From Prevotella jejuni (GTDB lineage Bacteria; Bacteroidota; Bacteroidia; Bacteroidales; Bacteroidaceae), in contig NZ_FZNZ01000017.1 in the NCBI RefSeq assembly GCF_900187995.1, positions 1-64,000 of the forward strand: 64,000 nt of DNA, read 5' to 3'. A program made the translations under genes and the position numbers. Positions 1 to 9,900 of this stretch are shown in pieces (position 1 is the first letter of the stretch; each line of letters opens with the position of its first letter). Under the pieces are notes generated by a model. The model searched no databases, was not told the origin of the DNA, and worked only from the letters and a program-made list of their open reading frames with translations.

Positions 1-110
1 CAAGTTTATATAGGCTATTTAAAGCCCAATAAATCATTTTATATGAAATTAGCAGCATAGCTGCAGTAAATAACGAATTATGTGGTAGACAAGGTAAAGG
101 AAGAATAGAA

Positions 111-142
111 AAGAGGATGTATCAATTTTGACACACCCTCTT
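111..142 (-). terminator. Terminator of the tRNA-Thr/tRNA-Gly transcript
   Basis: Read on the minus strand, a 15-bp stem (AAGAGGGTGTGTCAA pairing with TTGATACATCCTCTT, a few wobbles) with a tiny loop is followed by TTTTCT. It lies just past tRNA-Gly, so it probably ends the tRNA transcript. Bases 1-110 hold nothing I can identify. Confidence 0.7.
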
Positions 143-159
143 AATTTAATAATCTGTGA

Positions 160-229
160 GCGGAATACGGGAGTCGAACCCGCCTCACAGGCTTGGGAAG
201 CCCGTGCACTACCGATGTGCTAATTCCGC
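160..229 (-). tRNA. tRNA-Gly (anticodon CCC)
   Basis: A complete 70-nt cloverleaf: 7-bp acceptor GCGGAAT/ATTCCGC, D-stem GCAC/GTGC, anticodon stem CGGGC/GCCTG around the loop TTCCCAA, and T-arm GCGGG-TTCGACT-CCCGT. The anticodon at loop positions 34-36 reads CCC (glycine, GGG codons). CCA is not encoded. It sits 6 nt beyond tRNA-Thr and is probably co-transcribed with it. Confidence 0.95.
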
Positions 230-232
230 TAA

Positions 233-308
<76 letters not shown>

Positions 309-320
309 GGTAATGCGATG

Positions 321-351
321 CAAAGATACATCAAAAAAAACAAACGACCAA
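321..351 (-). promoter_or_regulatory. Promoter of the tRNA-Thr/Gly transcript
   Basis: On the minus strand TATCTTTG (positions 321-328) fits the Bacteroidota -7 box TAnnTTTG, with a TTG (349-351) 20 nt upstream as the -33 element. The spacing matches the other promoters in this window. The -7 box lies 12 nt before the tRNA-Thr 5' end. Confidence 0.75.
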
Positions 352-530
352 ATTTTTGTTTTACGTTTTTGTTTTTACTATTAATGAAAGTACATATTCT
401 GTTTCTTCATAGCGTCATAACTAATTTAATAGCCTCACGTTGTAATCTATAATTATCCAAGGTCTATTCCACAATGATTATTTTTCTTGAGATTTAACAA
501 TCTCTTGCAGTGAATTATAGCATTTATTTT

Positions 531-561
531 TTGTCTTTCTTCATTATTATTGATAACTTTG
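531..561 (+). promoter_or_regulatory. Promoter of the M64 peptidase gene
   Basis: TTG at 531-533 and TAACTTTG at 554-561, 20 nt apart, fit the Bacteroidota housekeeping promoter. The predicted leader to the start codon at 658 is about 90 nt. Confidence 0.7.
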
Positions 562-657
562 CAATAGATATAAATAAGTAAGGATAGTAATCTTCTTTTC
601 AGTATTCTTCCTGCTTATATAATTTAATTTGAAAATTCCTGATTTAATTAAAGACCT

Positions 658-1959
658 ATGAAGAAAATTATTACACTTTTATTCTTGGCGCTCGCTATGA
701 CTGTTTCTGCCCAAGATTTCAGTTCTTATTTCGATGATGCAACTCTTCGTCTGGATTACATTTTTGCTGGTAATGCACAGCATCAGACGATTGCTGTAGA
801 CGAGTTGTCACGTATTCCGCACTGGTATGGTAAACATGAACGTTTAGCAGAGGTCCCTGTTGAAGGGAACGGACAGGTAATTGTTCGTGATCATCGTACG
901 CAGAAAGTTATTTATCGCAATTCTTTCTCAACTCTTTTCCAAGAATGGTTAACGTATGATGAAGCAAAGAAGCCGTCAGAAAAATCCTTTGAAAATGTTT
1001 TCCTGGTTCCTTTCCCCAAAGATACTGTGGATATCACAGTTGAATTAAGAAACAATCGTCGTCAACCAACTGTGTCTATGAGTCATACAGTTAATCCAAA
1101 GGATATTCTTATTCGTCATATTGGCGAGCATTCTGTTACGCCTTACGAAACATTACAGAAAGCTGCCGATACGACACGTTGTATTCATATTGCATACATA
1201 GCAGAGGGATATACTGAAGCAGAGATGCCTAATTTTATTGAGGCATGCCAAACTGCTAATGAAGCTCTTTTCGCACACGAGCCGTTTAAATCATTGCGTC
1301 AACGCTTTAATGTTATTGCAGTTAAAGCACCTTCTGTAGAGAGTGGCACTTCAGAACCATCAAAAGGTATATGGAAAAACACAGCTCTTCACTCTCATTT
1401 CGACACGTTTTATAGTGATCGATATCTTACGACATTGCATTTGAAAGACCTACACGACTGGTTGGCTGGTACGCCTTATGAGCATATTATAGTGCTCGTC
1501 AACACAGAAAAGTATGGTGGAGGAGGTATTCTTAACTCATATAACCTCTCAATGGTTCGCAACTCTTATTTCAAACCTGTTGTTGTTCATGAGTTTGGGC
1601 ATTCTTTTGCAGGTTTGGGAGACGAATATGCGTACGAGAAAGAACAGATTAATATGTACCCTACTGATGTGGAACCTTGGGAGCCAAACTTGACTACCTT
1701 AGTAGATTTCCATGGTAAATGGGAAAAGCTTATTGACAAGAAAACCCCTATACCAACACCACAACCAGCCGATCTTGACAAAGCTAATGTTCGTCGAGAT
1801 AAGTGGAAGGTTGGAGTTTATGAGCCTGCAGGCTATTCTCAGCATGGTGTTTATCGTGCATACCCAGACTGCCGTATGCGTACGAATATGCATCCTGAGT
1901 TTTGTCCAGCTTGTAATTTGGGTCTGACAAAGCTTATTAAGTTCTATACGGGAGAGTAG
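658..1959 (+). CDS. Secreted IgA-type metallopeptidase, family M64
   Basis: A 433-residue protein with an N-terminal signal peptide (residues 1-18, hydrophobic core then VSA|Q), so it is exported. A zinc-peptidase motif HEFGHSFAGLGDEY at residues 311-324 gives H311, E312, H315 and D322, the HExxHxxGxxD-type arrangement of peptidase family M64, whose founding member cleaves IgA. The N-terminal ~150 residues should be the beta-rich M64 N-domain and the tail holds a Cys-containing NMHPEFCPACNLG segment. Family assignment rests on the motif and overall layout. The IgA substrate is only the family name: the real target could be another host or bacterial protein. It is monocistronic with its own promoter, and convergent to glyA. 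Confidence 0.85.
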   Translation: MKKIITLLFLALAMTVSAQDFSSYFDDATLRLDYIFAGNAQHQTIAVDELSRIPHWYGKHERLAEVPVEGNGQVIVRDHRTQKVIYRNSFSTLFQEWLTYDEAKKPSEKSFENVFLVPFPKDTVDITVELRNNRRQPTVSMSHTVNPKDILIRHIGEHSVTPYETLQKAADTTRCIHIAYIAEGYTEAEMPNFIEACQTANEALFAHEPFKSLRQRFNVIAVKAPSVESGTSEPSKGIWKNTALHSHFDTFYSDRYLTTLHLKDLHDWLAGTPYEHIIVLVNTEKYGGGGILNSYNLSMVRNSYFKPVVVHEFGHSFAGLGDEYAYEKEQINMYPTDVEPWEPNLTTLVDFHGKWEKLIDKKTPIPTPQPADLDKANVRRDKWKVGVYEPAGYSQHGVYRAYPDCRMRTNMHPEFCPACNLGLTKLIKFYTGE

Positions 1960-2318
1960 GGGATATTTGTTTAGCTTACATCTCTTTTTAAAGTAATTTA
2001 TTGATAGTTTTATAACTTGGCTTATGTGTTCCATCAGATATGTTCTGGGAATACATAAGCCATATTGTTTGGGTGAAGTGATTAAGATTCATCTTTTGTG
2101 TTATACAAAAATACAATGTCTTTGGGTTCTCCTGTTAAATAGATAGATTTGTGCATTGATTAAGATTTAGAGTATAGCTCCTTAAAATGCAGCTTGGTTG
2201 TTTTCAGCTAACAGAATATTGTGCATTGTATAGAAATAGTACGCATTGCTATTTTCTTTAACATTCAAAAGCCTTATCTACGCATTTAATGGAAGAACTA
2301 ATTATTTTCTATACTATA
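1960..2318. other. Intergenic gap, no gene seen
   Basis: About 360 nt of AT-rich sequence between the convergent M64 peptidase and glyA. I see no credible ORF, RNA gene or repeat before the glyA terminator. Confidence 0.5.
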
Positions 2319-2350
2319 TAAAAAGGTGTGCCATTCATTTGGCACACCTC
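2319..2350 (-). terminator. Terminator of glyA
   Basis: GGTGTGCC (2325-2332) and GGCACACC (2341-2348) form a perfect 8-bp stem with an 8-nt loop. On the minus strand it is followed by TTTTTATATAG, as expected of an intrinsic terminator 50 nt past the glyA stop. Confidence 0.8.
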
Positions 2351-2398
2351 TGTTGTTGTTTAGTATCTTATAAAGTTGATACCTCTTAATTCTTATGT

Positions 2399-3679
2399 TT
2401 AGTAAGCGAAAAGAGGATAATCCTTCATTGTCTCATTCACTTTCTCACGAACTCGCTTGATAACCTGTTCGTTCTCAGGATCTGATAAGACTTCGTCGAT
2501 AAGCTCGGCACAGAGAAACATCATATCTTCTTTGCAACCACGAGTAGTCATGGCTGCTGTACCAAGACGTAATCCACTGGTCTGGAAAGCAGAACGCTCA
2601 TCGTATGGAACCTTATTCTTGTTTGCTGTGATATCTGCTGCAACAAGAGCATTCTCAGCAACTTTACCAGTAAGGTCTGGATACTTTTGACGTAGATCGA
2701 GCAACATAGAGTGGTTATCCGTGCCACCGCTAACGATACTGAAGCCCTTGTCAACAAGTGCCTGTGCGAGTACGGACGCATTCTTCTTCACTTGCATTGC
2801 ATATTCTTTCCAGCTTGGAAGGAGGTTTTCACCAAAACCTACAGCCTTAGCTGCGATAACATGCTCCAATGGTCCGCCCTGATTGCCAGGGAATACAGCA
2901 GAGTTGAAGAGCATTGACATAGGCTTTAAGTCGCCCTTCTTTGTTGTTAAACCCCAAGGGTTAGCGAAATCTTTACCCATAAGAATAACACCACCACGAG
3001 GACCACGCAATGTCTTATGAGTTGTGGTTGTAACAATATGTGCGTACTTTACAGGATTATCAAGCAAACCTGCTGCGATAAGACCAGCTGGATGAGCCAT
3101 ATCAATCATCAATAAAGCACCAACCTCATCAGCTATCTGACGCATACGCTTGTAATCCCACTCACGACTGTAGGCAGAACCACCACCAATAATGAGCTTA
3201 GGTTTATGTTCACGTGCAAGACGCTCCATCTCATCATAGTCTACACGTCCTGTTTCAGGATTGAGCGTATAACCGACGTGATTATAGAGTATACCAGATG
3301 TGTTCACCTCGCTACCATGAGAGAGATGGCCACCTTGGTCAAGATCAAGTCCCATGAATGTGTCGCCTGGTTTCAGTACGGCAAGCAAGACTGCTTGGTT
3401 AGCTTGTGCACCAGAATGTGGCTGCACGTTGGCATACTCAGCACCAAAGAGTTCTTTTACGCGCTCAATAGCGAGTGTTTCAACTTTGTCAACCACTTGG
3501 CAACCACCATAATAGCGTTTACCTGGATAACCTTCAGCATACTTGTTGGTTAAGTAGGAACCCATAGCTTGCATCACTTCGTCACTGACAAAATTCTCAG
3601 ATGCAATCAGCTCCATTCCTTTGAGCTGGCGCTTGTGTTCCATCTCAATAAGGTCAAAAATTTCTTGATCTCTTCTCAT
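2399..3679 (-). CDS. glyA: Serine hydroxymethyltransferase
   Basis: A 426-residue PLP enzyme that interconverts serine plus tetrahydrofolate with glycine plus 5,10-methylene-THF, the main cytoplasmic source of one-carbon units. The PLP-binding motif [14 protein letters not shown] (residues 217-230) places the Schiff-base lysine at K222. The N-terminal [10 protein letters not shown] (23-32) and the KRYYGGC stretch (54-60) are classic SHMT signatures. Length is normal for bacterial GlyA (about 415-430). The start is the first ATG, shortly downstream of a good promoter. It is monocistronic with its own terminator, divergent from the small gene at 3888 and sharing a promoter region with it. Confidence 0.97.
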   Translation of the reverse strand: MRRDQEIFDLIEMEHKRQLKGMELIASENFVSDEVMQAMGSYLTNKYAEGYPGKRYYGGCQVVDKVETLAIERVKELFGAEYANVQPHSGAQANQAVLLAVLKPGDTFMGLDLDQGGHLSHGSEVNTSGILYNHVGYTLNPETGRVDYDEMERLAREHKPKLIIGGGSAYSREWDYKRMRQIADEVGALLMIDMAHPAGLIAAGLLDNPVKYAHIVTTTTHKTLRGPRGGVILMGKDFANPWGLTTKKGDLKPMSMLFNSAVFPGNQGGPLEHVIAAKAVGFGENLLPSWKEYAMQVKKNASVLAQALVDKGFSIVSGGTDNHSMLLDLRQKYPDLTGKVAENALVAADITANKNKVPYDERSAFQTSGLRLGTAAMTTRGCKEDMMFLCAELIDEVLSDPENEQVIKRVREKVNETMKDYPLFAY

Positions 3680-3743
3680 GTGTATTGAATGTTTAGTAGG
3701 GAGTCATTTTCTTCAAATTAATCCCTGGTTAGTGATAATGTTG

Positions 3744-3774
3744 CAAATATACGAATTAATGTTTTAACTTGCAA
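3744..3774 (-). promoter_or_regulatory. glyA promoter
   Basis: On the minus strand TATATTTG (3744-3751) is the -7 box and TTG (3772-3774) the -33 element, 20 nt apart. The -33 triplet is half of a TTGCAA palindrome shared with the divergent promoter of the gene at 3888. Confidence 0.7.
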
Positions 3775-3801
3775 GTGTATCAAAAAAATAATGTAACTTT
3801 G
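3769..3801 (+). promoter_or_regulatory. Promoter of the conserved gene at 3888
   Basis: TTG (3769-3771) and TAACTTTG (3794-3801) are spaced 22 nt. The TTG is the left half of TTGCAA, whose right half serves glyA on the other strand, so the two promoters overlap back to back. Confidence 0.7.
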
Positions 3802-3887
3802 CAATAGAATAGTGTGATTATTATTTGCTTATCTCAGTATTGTAATGTGAGAAAAGTGCTGGTTTACAATATATTATAAGTTTATAT

Positions 3888-4268
3888 ATGAAATTAAAAG
3901 AATTATTCCAAGCTTACAGTTTTGATGAGATTTATCCTCTAATCGGACTGATGTTTCCTAAAGGTAGGCATTTGCGTACTCAGTTTGGTAATGCATACGA
4001 CTTGTTGTTAACACTTAATCCTGTCGCATCTAAGAAGCAGATTCGTTATCAGTTGATGGAGGATCCTGATACAAATGAGATGTTTTTCGGAGCTGATGAC
4101 CATGATTTTAATGGTCCATGGGAAGTATTACTTGGTAAGGAAGTAAAGAAAGAGCCTAAGGTTGACCTTACTAATGAGGAGATGGTGGCTAATTGTTTGT
4201 TGAATACAGTATTAATAGGTAGGCATCCACGCTCTTTCGAAAGTGATTTTCAAGTTATAGTCAAGTAA
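3888..4268 (+). CDS. Conserved small cytoplasmic protein, function unknown
   Basis: A 126-residue soluble protein with no signal peptide or membrane segment. It starts MKLKELFQAYSFDEIYPLI and ends RSFESDFQVIVK. The compact, charged, Asp/Glu-rich composition and the opening pattern (FxxYSFDEIYPxI) remind me of a family of small Bacteroidota proteins of unknown function (possibly DUF6557), but I cannot confirm that. It has its own promoter divergent from glyA and is followed by an imperfect hairpin that may terminate it. No catalytic motif is visible and I assign no function. Confidence 0.75.
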   Translation: MKLKELFQAYSFDEIYPLIGLMFPKGRHLRTQFGNAYDLLLTLNPVASKKQIRYQLMEDPDTNEMFFGADDHDFNGPWEVLLGKEVKKEPKVDLTNEEMVANCLLNTVLIGRHPRSFESDFQVIVK

Positions 4269-4304
4269 ATAATCACGCTACTAAAGTATTTAGTAGATTA
4301 ACAA

Positions 4305-4369
4305 AACGAGTTGACAAGTCGCTGTAGTTTAAGGCTCTAATTCCCTTTTTCAAGCAACTTGTCAACTTG
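4305..4369 (+). terminator. Imperfect long-loop hairpin after the 3888 gene
   Basis: ACGAGTTGACAAGTCGCT (4305-4322) pairs with AGCAACTTGTCAACTTGT (4352-4369) over 15 of 18 positions and is followed by TTATTCT. It may end the upstream transcript. The arms are built from an ACTTGTCA-type 8-bp unit also seen near 13.4 kb, so this may instead be a repeat remnant. Confidence 0.45.
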
Positions 4370-4480
4370 TTTATTCTAGTTCTTGAGGTTTTATAAACCT
4401 TGATAAACTGTTATCTGATTTATTAAAGAAATTGTTATCTTGTCGAGCAATTTTATTAATCAACTCGTCACCCCACAGTC

Positions 4481-4804
4481 TTATCCTCTAATCATTGTAA
4501 TAATCATCTTAAATTTTTCGGGTGCATTTACAGAGTGGGGAGCTCCACTTGGAATGATGAAACTTTCGCCCGTTTTGATGATATGCTTAACCTTATCAAC
4601 TGTCAGTTCCATCTTTCCGTCGACAACTTGAATAAAAGCATCGAATGGTGCTGTATGTTCTGAAAGTCCTTGACCAGTATCGAAACTGAATAAGGTTACA
4701 CTACCCGCATTGCTGTGTACCAATTCTTTGCTTACTACGCCACCTTCAGAATAGTCTATAACTTCGTTAGACTTGAATACAACTGCTTTTTCTACTTTAG
4801 CCAT
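4481..4804 (-). CDS. Small single-domain cupin protein
   Basis: A 107-residue protein that is almost entirely one cupin_2 barrel. Motif 1 is SEHTAPFDAFIQVVDG (residues 48-63; H50 is kept, while the second His and the Glu of the usual pattern are replaced by A52 and D55). Motif 2 is GESFIIPSGAPHSVNA (79-94, with H90). This pattern is common in small cytoplasmic cupins of anaerobes that lack an assigned activity. The reduced ligand set makes a metal enzyme less certain, and it could be a sugar- or metal-binding stress protein. Monocistronic with its own promoter. Confidence 0.8.
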   Translation of the reverse strand: MAKVEKAVVFKSNEVIDYSEGGVVSKELVHSNAGSVTLFSFDTGQGLSEHTAPFDAFIQVVDGKMELTVDKVKHIIKTGESFIIPSGAPHSVNAPEKFKMIITMIRG

Positions 4805-4858
4805 GTTTTTATCTATTTTGTTTGTAATATGTTATTATCTCTTTATAAACCTACGCAA

Positions 4859-4891
4859 CAAAGTTAATGCCAATGCTGCAGGTAGGAACAA
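4859..4891 (-). promoter_or_regulatory. Promoter of the cupin gene
   Basis: Minus-strand TAACTTTG (4859-4866) with TTG (4889-4891) 22 nt upstream. The leader to the ATG at 4804 is about 45 nt. Confidence 0.7.
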
Positions 4892-4942
4892 ATGTTACTT
4901 CTAACCATAAACGCTGAGTCACAATTGTGTGTTCTCGTTTCT

Positions 4943-5935
4943 TTAAAACTTTTTTACGGTGATATTTCGTTTAAGACCTTCGAACTTAACACGCTTTACA
5001 GCTGAACCTTTGAACAAACGCTGATACTCCTCAACGGTAAGATTATGCCACTTTTCTTTACTCATACTAAGTAGTTCGGGCTTTGGTTGCAGCGTTGGTT
5101 CCGTGTTTGGTGTTGCATATCTATTCCATGGGCATGCTGTTTGACAACGGTCACAGCCATAGATTGTATCACCCATAGCTGCTTTTGCCTCGTCAGATAA
5201 TTCTCCTCTGTTTTCTATTAGTTGATAAGATAAGCAGCGTTCGGCATGGAAATCCTCATCAGGAATAATGGCTCTGGTAGGACACGCATCAATGCATCGA
5301 TGGCATCTGCCACACCGATTGGGCATTGGCTCATCATAATTATCGGTGTCAAATGGGAGGAATATTTCACCTAAAAAGAACATAGATCCAGCATGAGGAA
5401 TAATGAGTTGATGATTACGCCCAACCCATCCAAGTCCTGCTTTCTGTGCCCAATAGCGTTCAAGGACAGGAGCTGTGTCACAGAAACAACGTATGGTAGG
5501 CTTTTCATCTTCTTTATTTTGAGGAATTTGATACTGTTCTGCTATCTTTGTTGCTAATTCTCTCATCTTTCGTTTCATCAAGTCATGGTAATCCTGACCA
5601 AGTGCATAGGCTGCTATTTGGTATTCCCCTTCTGGTATCTGTTGAGCAGGTGCATAGTTGAGGGCAAGCGATATGATACTACGTACACCTGGAACAAGGA
5701 GACAAGGATTAAGTCGTTTCTCCAAGTAGTTGGCCATATAGGCCATTGAAGCTTCTTCTCCTTTTTTCAACCATTGTCGATATTTCAGTGCAATTACCTC
5801 ATCAACAGGTGCTGCCTTTGCTATGCCACAAGCAAAGAATCCCATCGAGTGGGCTAAGGACTTAATAACTGATGATTGAACAACAGAGGAGTCCATTCCA
5901 TGTGTGTTAGTGTTGAAAGTATCTATTGATGACAT
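4943..5935 (-). CDS. queG: Epoxyqueuosine reductase (tRNA modification)
   Basis: A 330-residue cytoplasmic iron-sulfur, cobalamin-type enzyme that reduces epoxyqueuosine to queuosine at the wobble base of GUN-anticodon tRNAs. The N-terminal half is the DUF1730 domain with the DTAPVLER motif; D153 matches the family's catalytic acid. The C-terminal half carries two [4Fe-4S] motifs: C208-C211-C214-C218, plus C261-C264-C268 with C234. Length is slightly over the family's norm (about 310-380 across species). An ATG at codon 14 (MDSSVV) is a possible later start because the first 13 residues look unconserved. The next gene upstream, the divergently placed cupin, is unrelated; no other queuosine gene is in the window. 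Confidence 0.9.
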   Translation of the reverse strand: MSSIDTFNTNTHGMDSSVVQSSVIKSLAHSMGFFACGIAKAAPVDEVIALKYRQWLKKGEEASMAYMANYLEKRLNPCLLVPGVRSIISLALNYAPAQQIPEGEYQIAAYALGQDYHDLMKRKMRELATKIAEQYQIPQNKEDEKPTIRCFCDTAPVLERYWAQKAGLGWVGRNHQLIIPHAGSMFFLGEIFLPFDTDNYDEPMPNRCGRCHRCIDACPTRAIIPDEDFHAERCLSYQLIENRGELSDEAKAAMGDTIYGCDRCQTACPWNRYATPNTEPTLQPKPELLSMSKEKWHNLTVEEYQRLFKGSAVKRVKFEGLKRNITVKKF

Positions 5936-6079
5936 ACAATGAATTTAATATTTTCTTTCTGCACCTTTTCTTAGCAGATACAGGTGAATTAGTGAGGAGA
6001 TACTCCATGTAGAATGGTATGTTATACCATGAAATGTTATCCTTTTATTTAAATAGTAATGTTGTAAGACAATATATTA

Positions 6080-6712
6080 TTAAAAGGTCTCAGCGGGATC
6101 ATCGGGGAATACCTTAAACGCATATCCTTGCTCTTTCAACCATTGCAACGATTCTGGAAGTGCTGTACGAAGTTTATCTATACTTTTAAGAGAATCATGG
6201 AAAGTAATGATAGAACCATTTCGTGAGTATTTTTTTACATTCTTTACAACATCATCAGCCGTCAACCATTTGGAATAATCTCGTGTTACAAGATCCCACA
6301 TAACGACGCGATAATTCTGTTTCACCCACCAATAAACTGTATGACGGAGCCATCCATGTGGTGGTCGGAAGTAAGGGGTATTGAGTAAAGCGTCTGCCTT
6401 CGTTACATCTACTGCGTATGTCAATGTCCAATGCCTAAAGGAACCAAGGTGATGATAGGTATGGTTACCGACTTTGTGACCTCGTCGAATAACCTCTTCA
6501 TATAGTTCAGGATGTTTTCTAACGTTGTCAGCAACCATGAAAAACATTGCTTTCGCATTGAATTGGTCGAGTATGTCGAGGATAAAAGGTGTTGCCTCAG
6601 GTATAGGTCCGTCATCAAATGTCAGATAGACCGAATGATCCTCCTTGTCCATACGCCAAAGTGCATGTGGATATAGGATACGTAGCCATCGTGCAGGTTG
6701 TTCTATTATCAT
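6080..6712 (-). CDS. Polysaccharide deacetylase (NodB/CE4)
   Basis: A 210-residue carbohydrate esterase family 4 protein that should remove N-acetyl groups from a glycan such as peptidoglycan or a surface polysaccharide. Motif 1 is TFDDGP (residues 31-36, D33 and D34), motif 2 is GNHTYHH (82-88, metal ligands H84 and H88), motif 3 is RPPHG (116-120) and a later TFHDSL supplies the catalytic His. There is no clear signal peptide at the annotated ATG, which is unusual for an enzyme acting on wall polymers: it may act on a cytoplasmic precursor or be exported by another route. About 200 nt separate it from the DUF2723 gene, with a terminator between them, so it needs its own promoter. Confidence 0.88.
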   Translation of the reverse strand: MIIEQPARWLRILYPHALWRMDKEDHSVYLTFDDGPIPEATPFILDILDQFNAKAMFFMVADNVRKHPELYEEVIRRGHKVGNHTYHHLGSFRHWTLTYAVDVTKADALLNTPYFRPPHGWLRHTVYWWVKQNYRVVMWDLVTRDYSKWLTADDVVKNVKKYSRNGSIITFHDSLKSIDKLRTALPESLQWLKEQGYAFKVFPDDPAETF

Positions 6713-6824
6713 ATAATGTAATCCTCTTTGTTCTCCTCTAAATCCATTAATTAGGGAGAGGTTTGTTATTTATACATGGTTTTTCTTTATTTATCTTCCA
6801 TAGATTTAAAGGAGGATATAAAGC

Positions 6825-6874
6825 AAAAAGCCAGAGTTTGGTTATCTGTTATGATAACCAGATTCTGGCTTTTA
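6825..6874 (-). terminator. Terminator of the DUF2723 gene
   Basis: A long hairpin: AAAAGCCAGA..TTTGGTTATC (6825-6846) against GATAACCAGATTCTGGCTTTT (6853-6873), 19-20 bp with a 6-nt loop. On the minus strand it is followed by TTGCTTTAT. It directly follows the stop at 6913. Confidence 0.85.
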
Positions 6875-6912
6875 GATAATTATTTTAAATGGAGAGCTTC
6901 TGCTCTCTAAGT

Positions 6913-9900
6913 TTATAATGACCCACCTTTTGCTTTGAAGATCTGGAACAGGTTGTTAAGCTGATTTGCATGCTTCTCAGCCCATGCACGATTGGTCTGG
7001 TCATTGTCATTGACAAGATTCATCATTATCTGGAAGTGCATCTTACATGACCCTTCTGACATGTTGAAAAGACGAGGAGGAAGATTCATATAGTAGTTTG
7101 CATACTGAAGAGAAATCTTCCACAACGCATCATAGAGTTGACTTGCTTTTGCCTTTTGTCCCAACAATGCGTATGCACGTGCCATATCACCAGAACCACT
7201 CATATAGCTGACAGGTACATTATAGGTAGGTATCTCCTTCTCAACCTTCTGTAAGACCTTCAATGCTTTAGCCTTCTCACCCTTTGCAATGAGGTGAAGT
7301 GCAAGGTCGGCCATCTCACGACGATGTGTATAGCACATACGAGCTACAGTTTCATCGATGTAAAGTCCTGGCTTGCTAAGGCCACCCCACTTAAAGCGGT
7401 TCATCATTACATCGTATGTCTTCTCTGTATCGAAGTTACGCATGTTGATACCTTCTGAATCCTGACTTTGTACTGTTGAGAATGGTGTGATACGATTGAC
7501 CAAACCTTCTTGAACAAAGTTATCACCTAAGTTCATAAAATTCTCTGAACCAACAGTGATTGCTACGTAGAGAGGACGTGTCCAGTTGCAGTTAGCTATC
7601 ATCTCAAGCATCATCAAGTCGTTCTTATACAACGCTTGTTTTCCTGCCAGAGAGATGACCATACGGTCTGGAATTGAATCGCCAGGGAGCATCATACCAC
7701 TTCGACGTACAGCTTCCTTATCGATAGTCATATAAATGGTATCGGTAGGAATACAGTGGGTCTCATCATTCTTTGAGCGTACCCAATATTTGAGGATATT
7801 CTTTAACTCAAATGGGTCGTCACCAAATTGTGCCTTTGCAGAAACTGGATCCTGCTTGTAGAATTCCTTAATCTGTTCCTTATACTGTGGTTCAACTCGT
7901 ACAGCCTCATTAGTACCACTTACATAATCGAGGCGTGGCCATGAGATAGGGACGCTCGGGGATTTATATGCAGGACGTCGCATCTGGTCAATATACCAGT
8001 CTGTCTGTAGGTAAGAAAGGTTACATACGCGTGTATCTGTACGTACTCCTTCAACCTCTTGGTTGTACCATAGTGGGAAGGTGTCATTATCACCATTTGT
8101 GAAGATGATTGGATTACCCTTCTGCTGTAGTGAGTTAAGGTAGTTCTGACCAAAGTCGCGACATGTGTATCGGCCTGAACGGTCATGGTCGTCCCATGTC
8201 TGAGATGCCATCTGAATAGGAACAAGCAGACAGACGAGTGAGATGACTAATGCTGACAATACCGGTGCAACTTTCAATTTACGTACCCAATCGTAGAGTG
8301 CCAATACACCTAAACCACACCAAATTGCGTAGGCATAGAATGAACCTGCATAGGCATAGTCGCGCTCACGTGGCTGACTTGGTGTCTGGTTCAAATAGAT
8401 TACGATAGCAAGACCTGTCATAAAGAACAGGAAGAATACCACCCAGAACTGCTGTATACCTCGTTTGCCACGCCACGCCTGCCAAAAAAGTCCAATAAGA
8501 CCAAGTAACAGTGGTAAGCAATAGAATACGTTATGACCCTTATTAGCTTTCAGCTCATCGGGCATTAAGTTCTGATTACCATAGAGTGCATTGTCAATGA
8601 ATGAGATACCAGTAATCCAGTTGCCATGTTCGGGCTCACCATTACCTTGTATATCGTTCTGACGTCCTGCGAAATTCCACATGAAATAACGCCAGTACAT
8701 GAAATTACACTGATAAGAGAGGAAGAACCTTAGGTTTTCCAATTGTGTTGGCATCTTCACGCCGTCAACGTCATGTCCGACAATACCTCCCATCCACTGC
8801 TCATATTGAGCCGCATGGCTAGGGTCATACATACGAGGGAAGAACATATTCTGGTCAAACACCTGTGTTGCTTTATGACGTACAACGAAATAAGAATCTT
8901 TCTCATCTTTAGATGCTTTCTCCTTACGTTCATAGACAGGTGCACCCTCATCGAACTTATAATGTGTACCATCATCTGTAACAGAAGGCTGACTTGAGTA
9001 AGCCTGTCCGTAGAATAATGGATGGTCACCGTACTGATCACGGCTCAGATAGCTACCCAAGGTAAAGATGTCCTCTGGTGAGTTCTGGTCCATAGGAGGA
9101 TTGGCTGTTGAGCGAATAACAATCACTGCGTATGAAGAATAGCCGATAATCAACATCAGCATACACAGTAGGGCTGTATTCTTTACACGTGGTGATATAA
9201 GAGCAACACGTTGTCTTTTTCCTTCTTTGTTGAATGGACGCTGCCACTGTAGTAGCACATAAACGACAGCCAGTACAACAAGACCTGTGAAGAAAGCAGT
9301 CCAACCATAGCCATAGAATGGTATACCAATTAAAGCTAATGCTGCTAAGAATGCAATGTTCTGCCGTCTTGTGTCTTTGTTTTGATATGTCTCATATATA
9401 CCCCATACAAAGGAAGCAATAAGAAGAGCTATATATACAATGGTACCTGTATTAAATGGCATGCCAAGGGTGTTTGTGAAGAATAGTTCAAACCACCCTC
9501 CAACGGTGATAATACCAGGTACAACACCATAGAGTACAGCTGCGACAAGAACCACAGAGAGTACTAAGGCTAATAATGATCCCCTTAGATTAGCCTCAGG
9601 AACCTTCTTATAATAGTAAACCAGTACAATAGCTGGGATACAAAGGAGATTGAGCAGGTGAACACCAATAGATAAGCCTGTCATATAGGTAATGAGAATC
9701 AGCCAACGATCAGAATGTGGCTTGTCTGCATTATCTTCCCATTTTAAGATGAGCCAGAATACTACTGCGGTAAATGCTGATGAATAAGCATATACCTCTC
9801 CTTCAACGGCAGAGAACCAGAAAGTGTCACTGAACGTATAAATCAGTGCACCAACAAGACCTGCACCCTCTATAGCAATGGTTTTTGCAAGTGATGGAGC

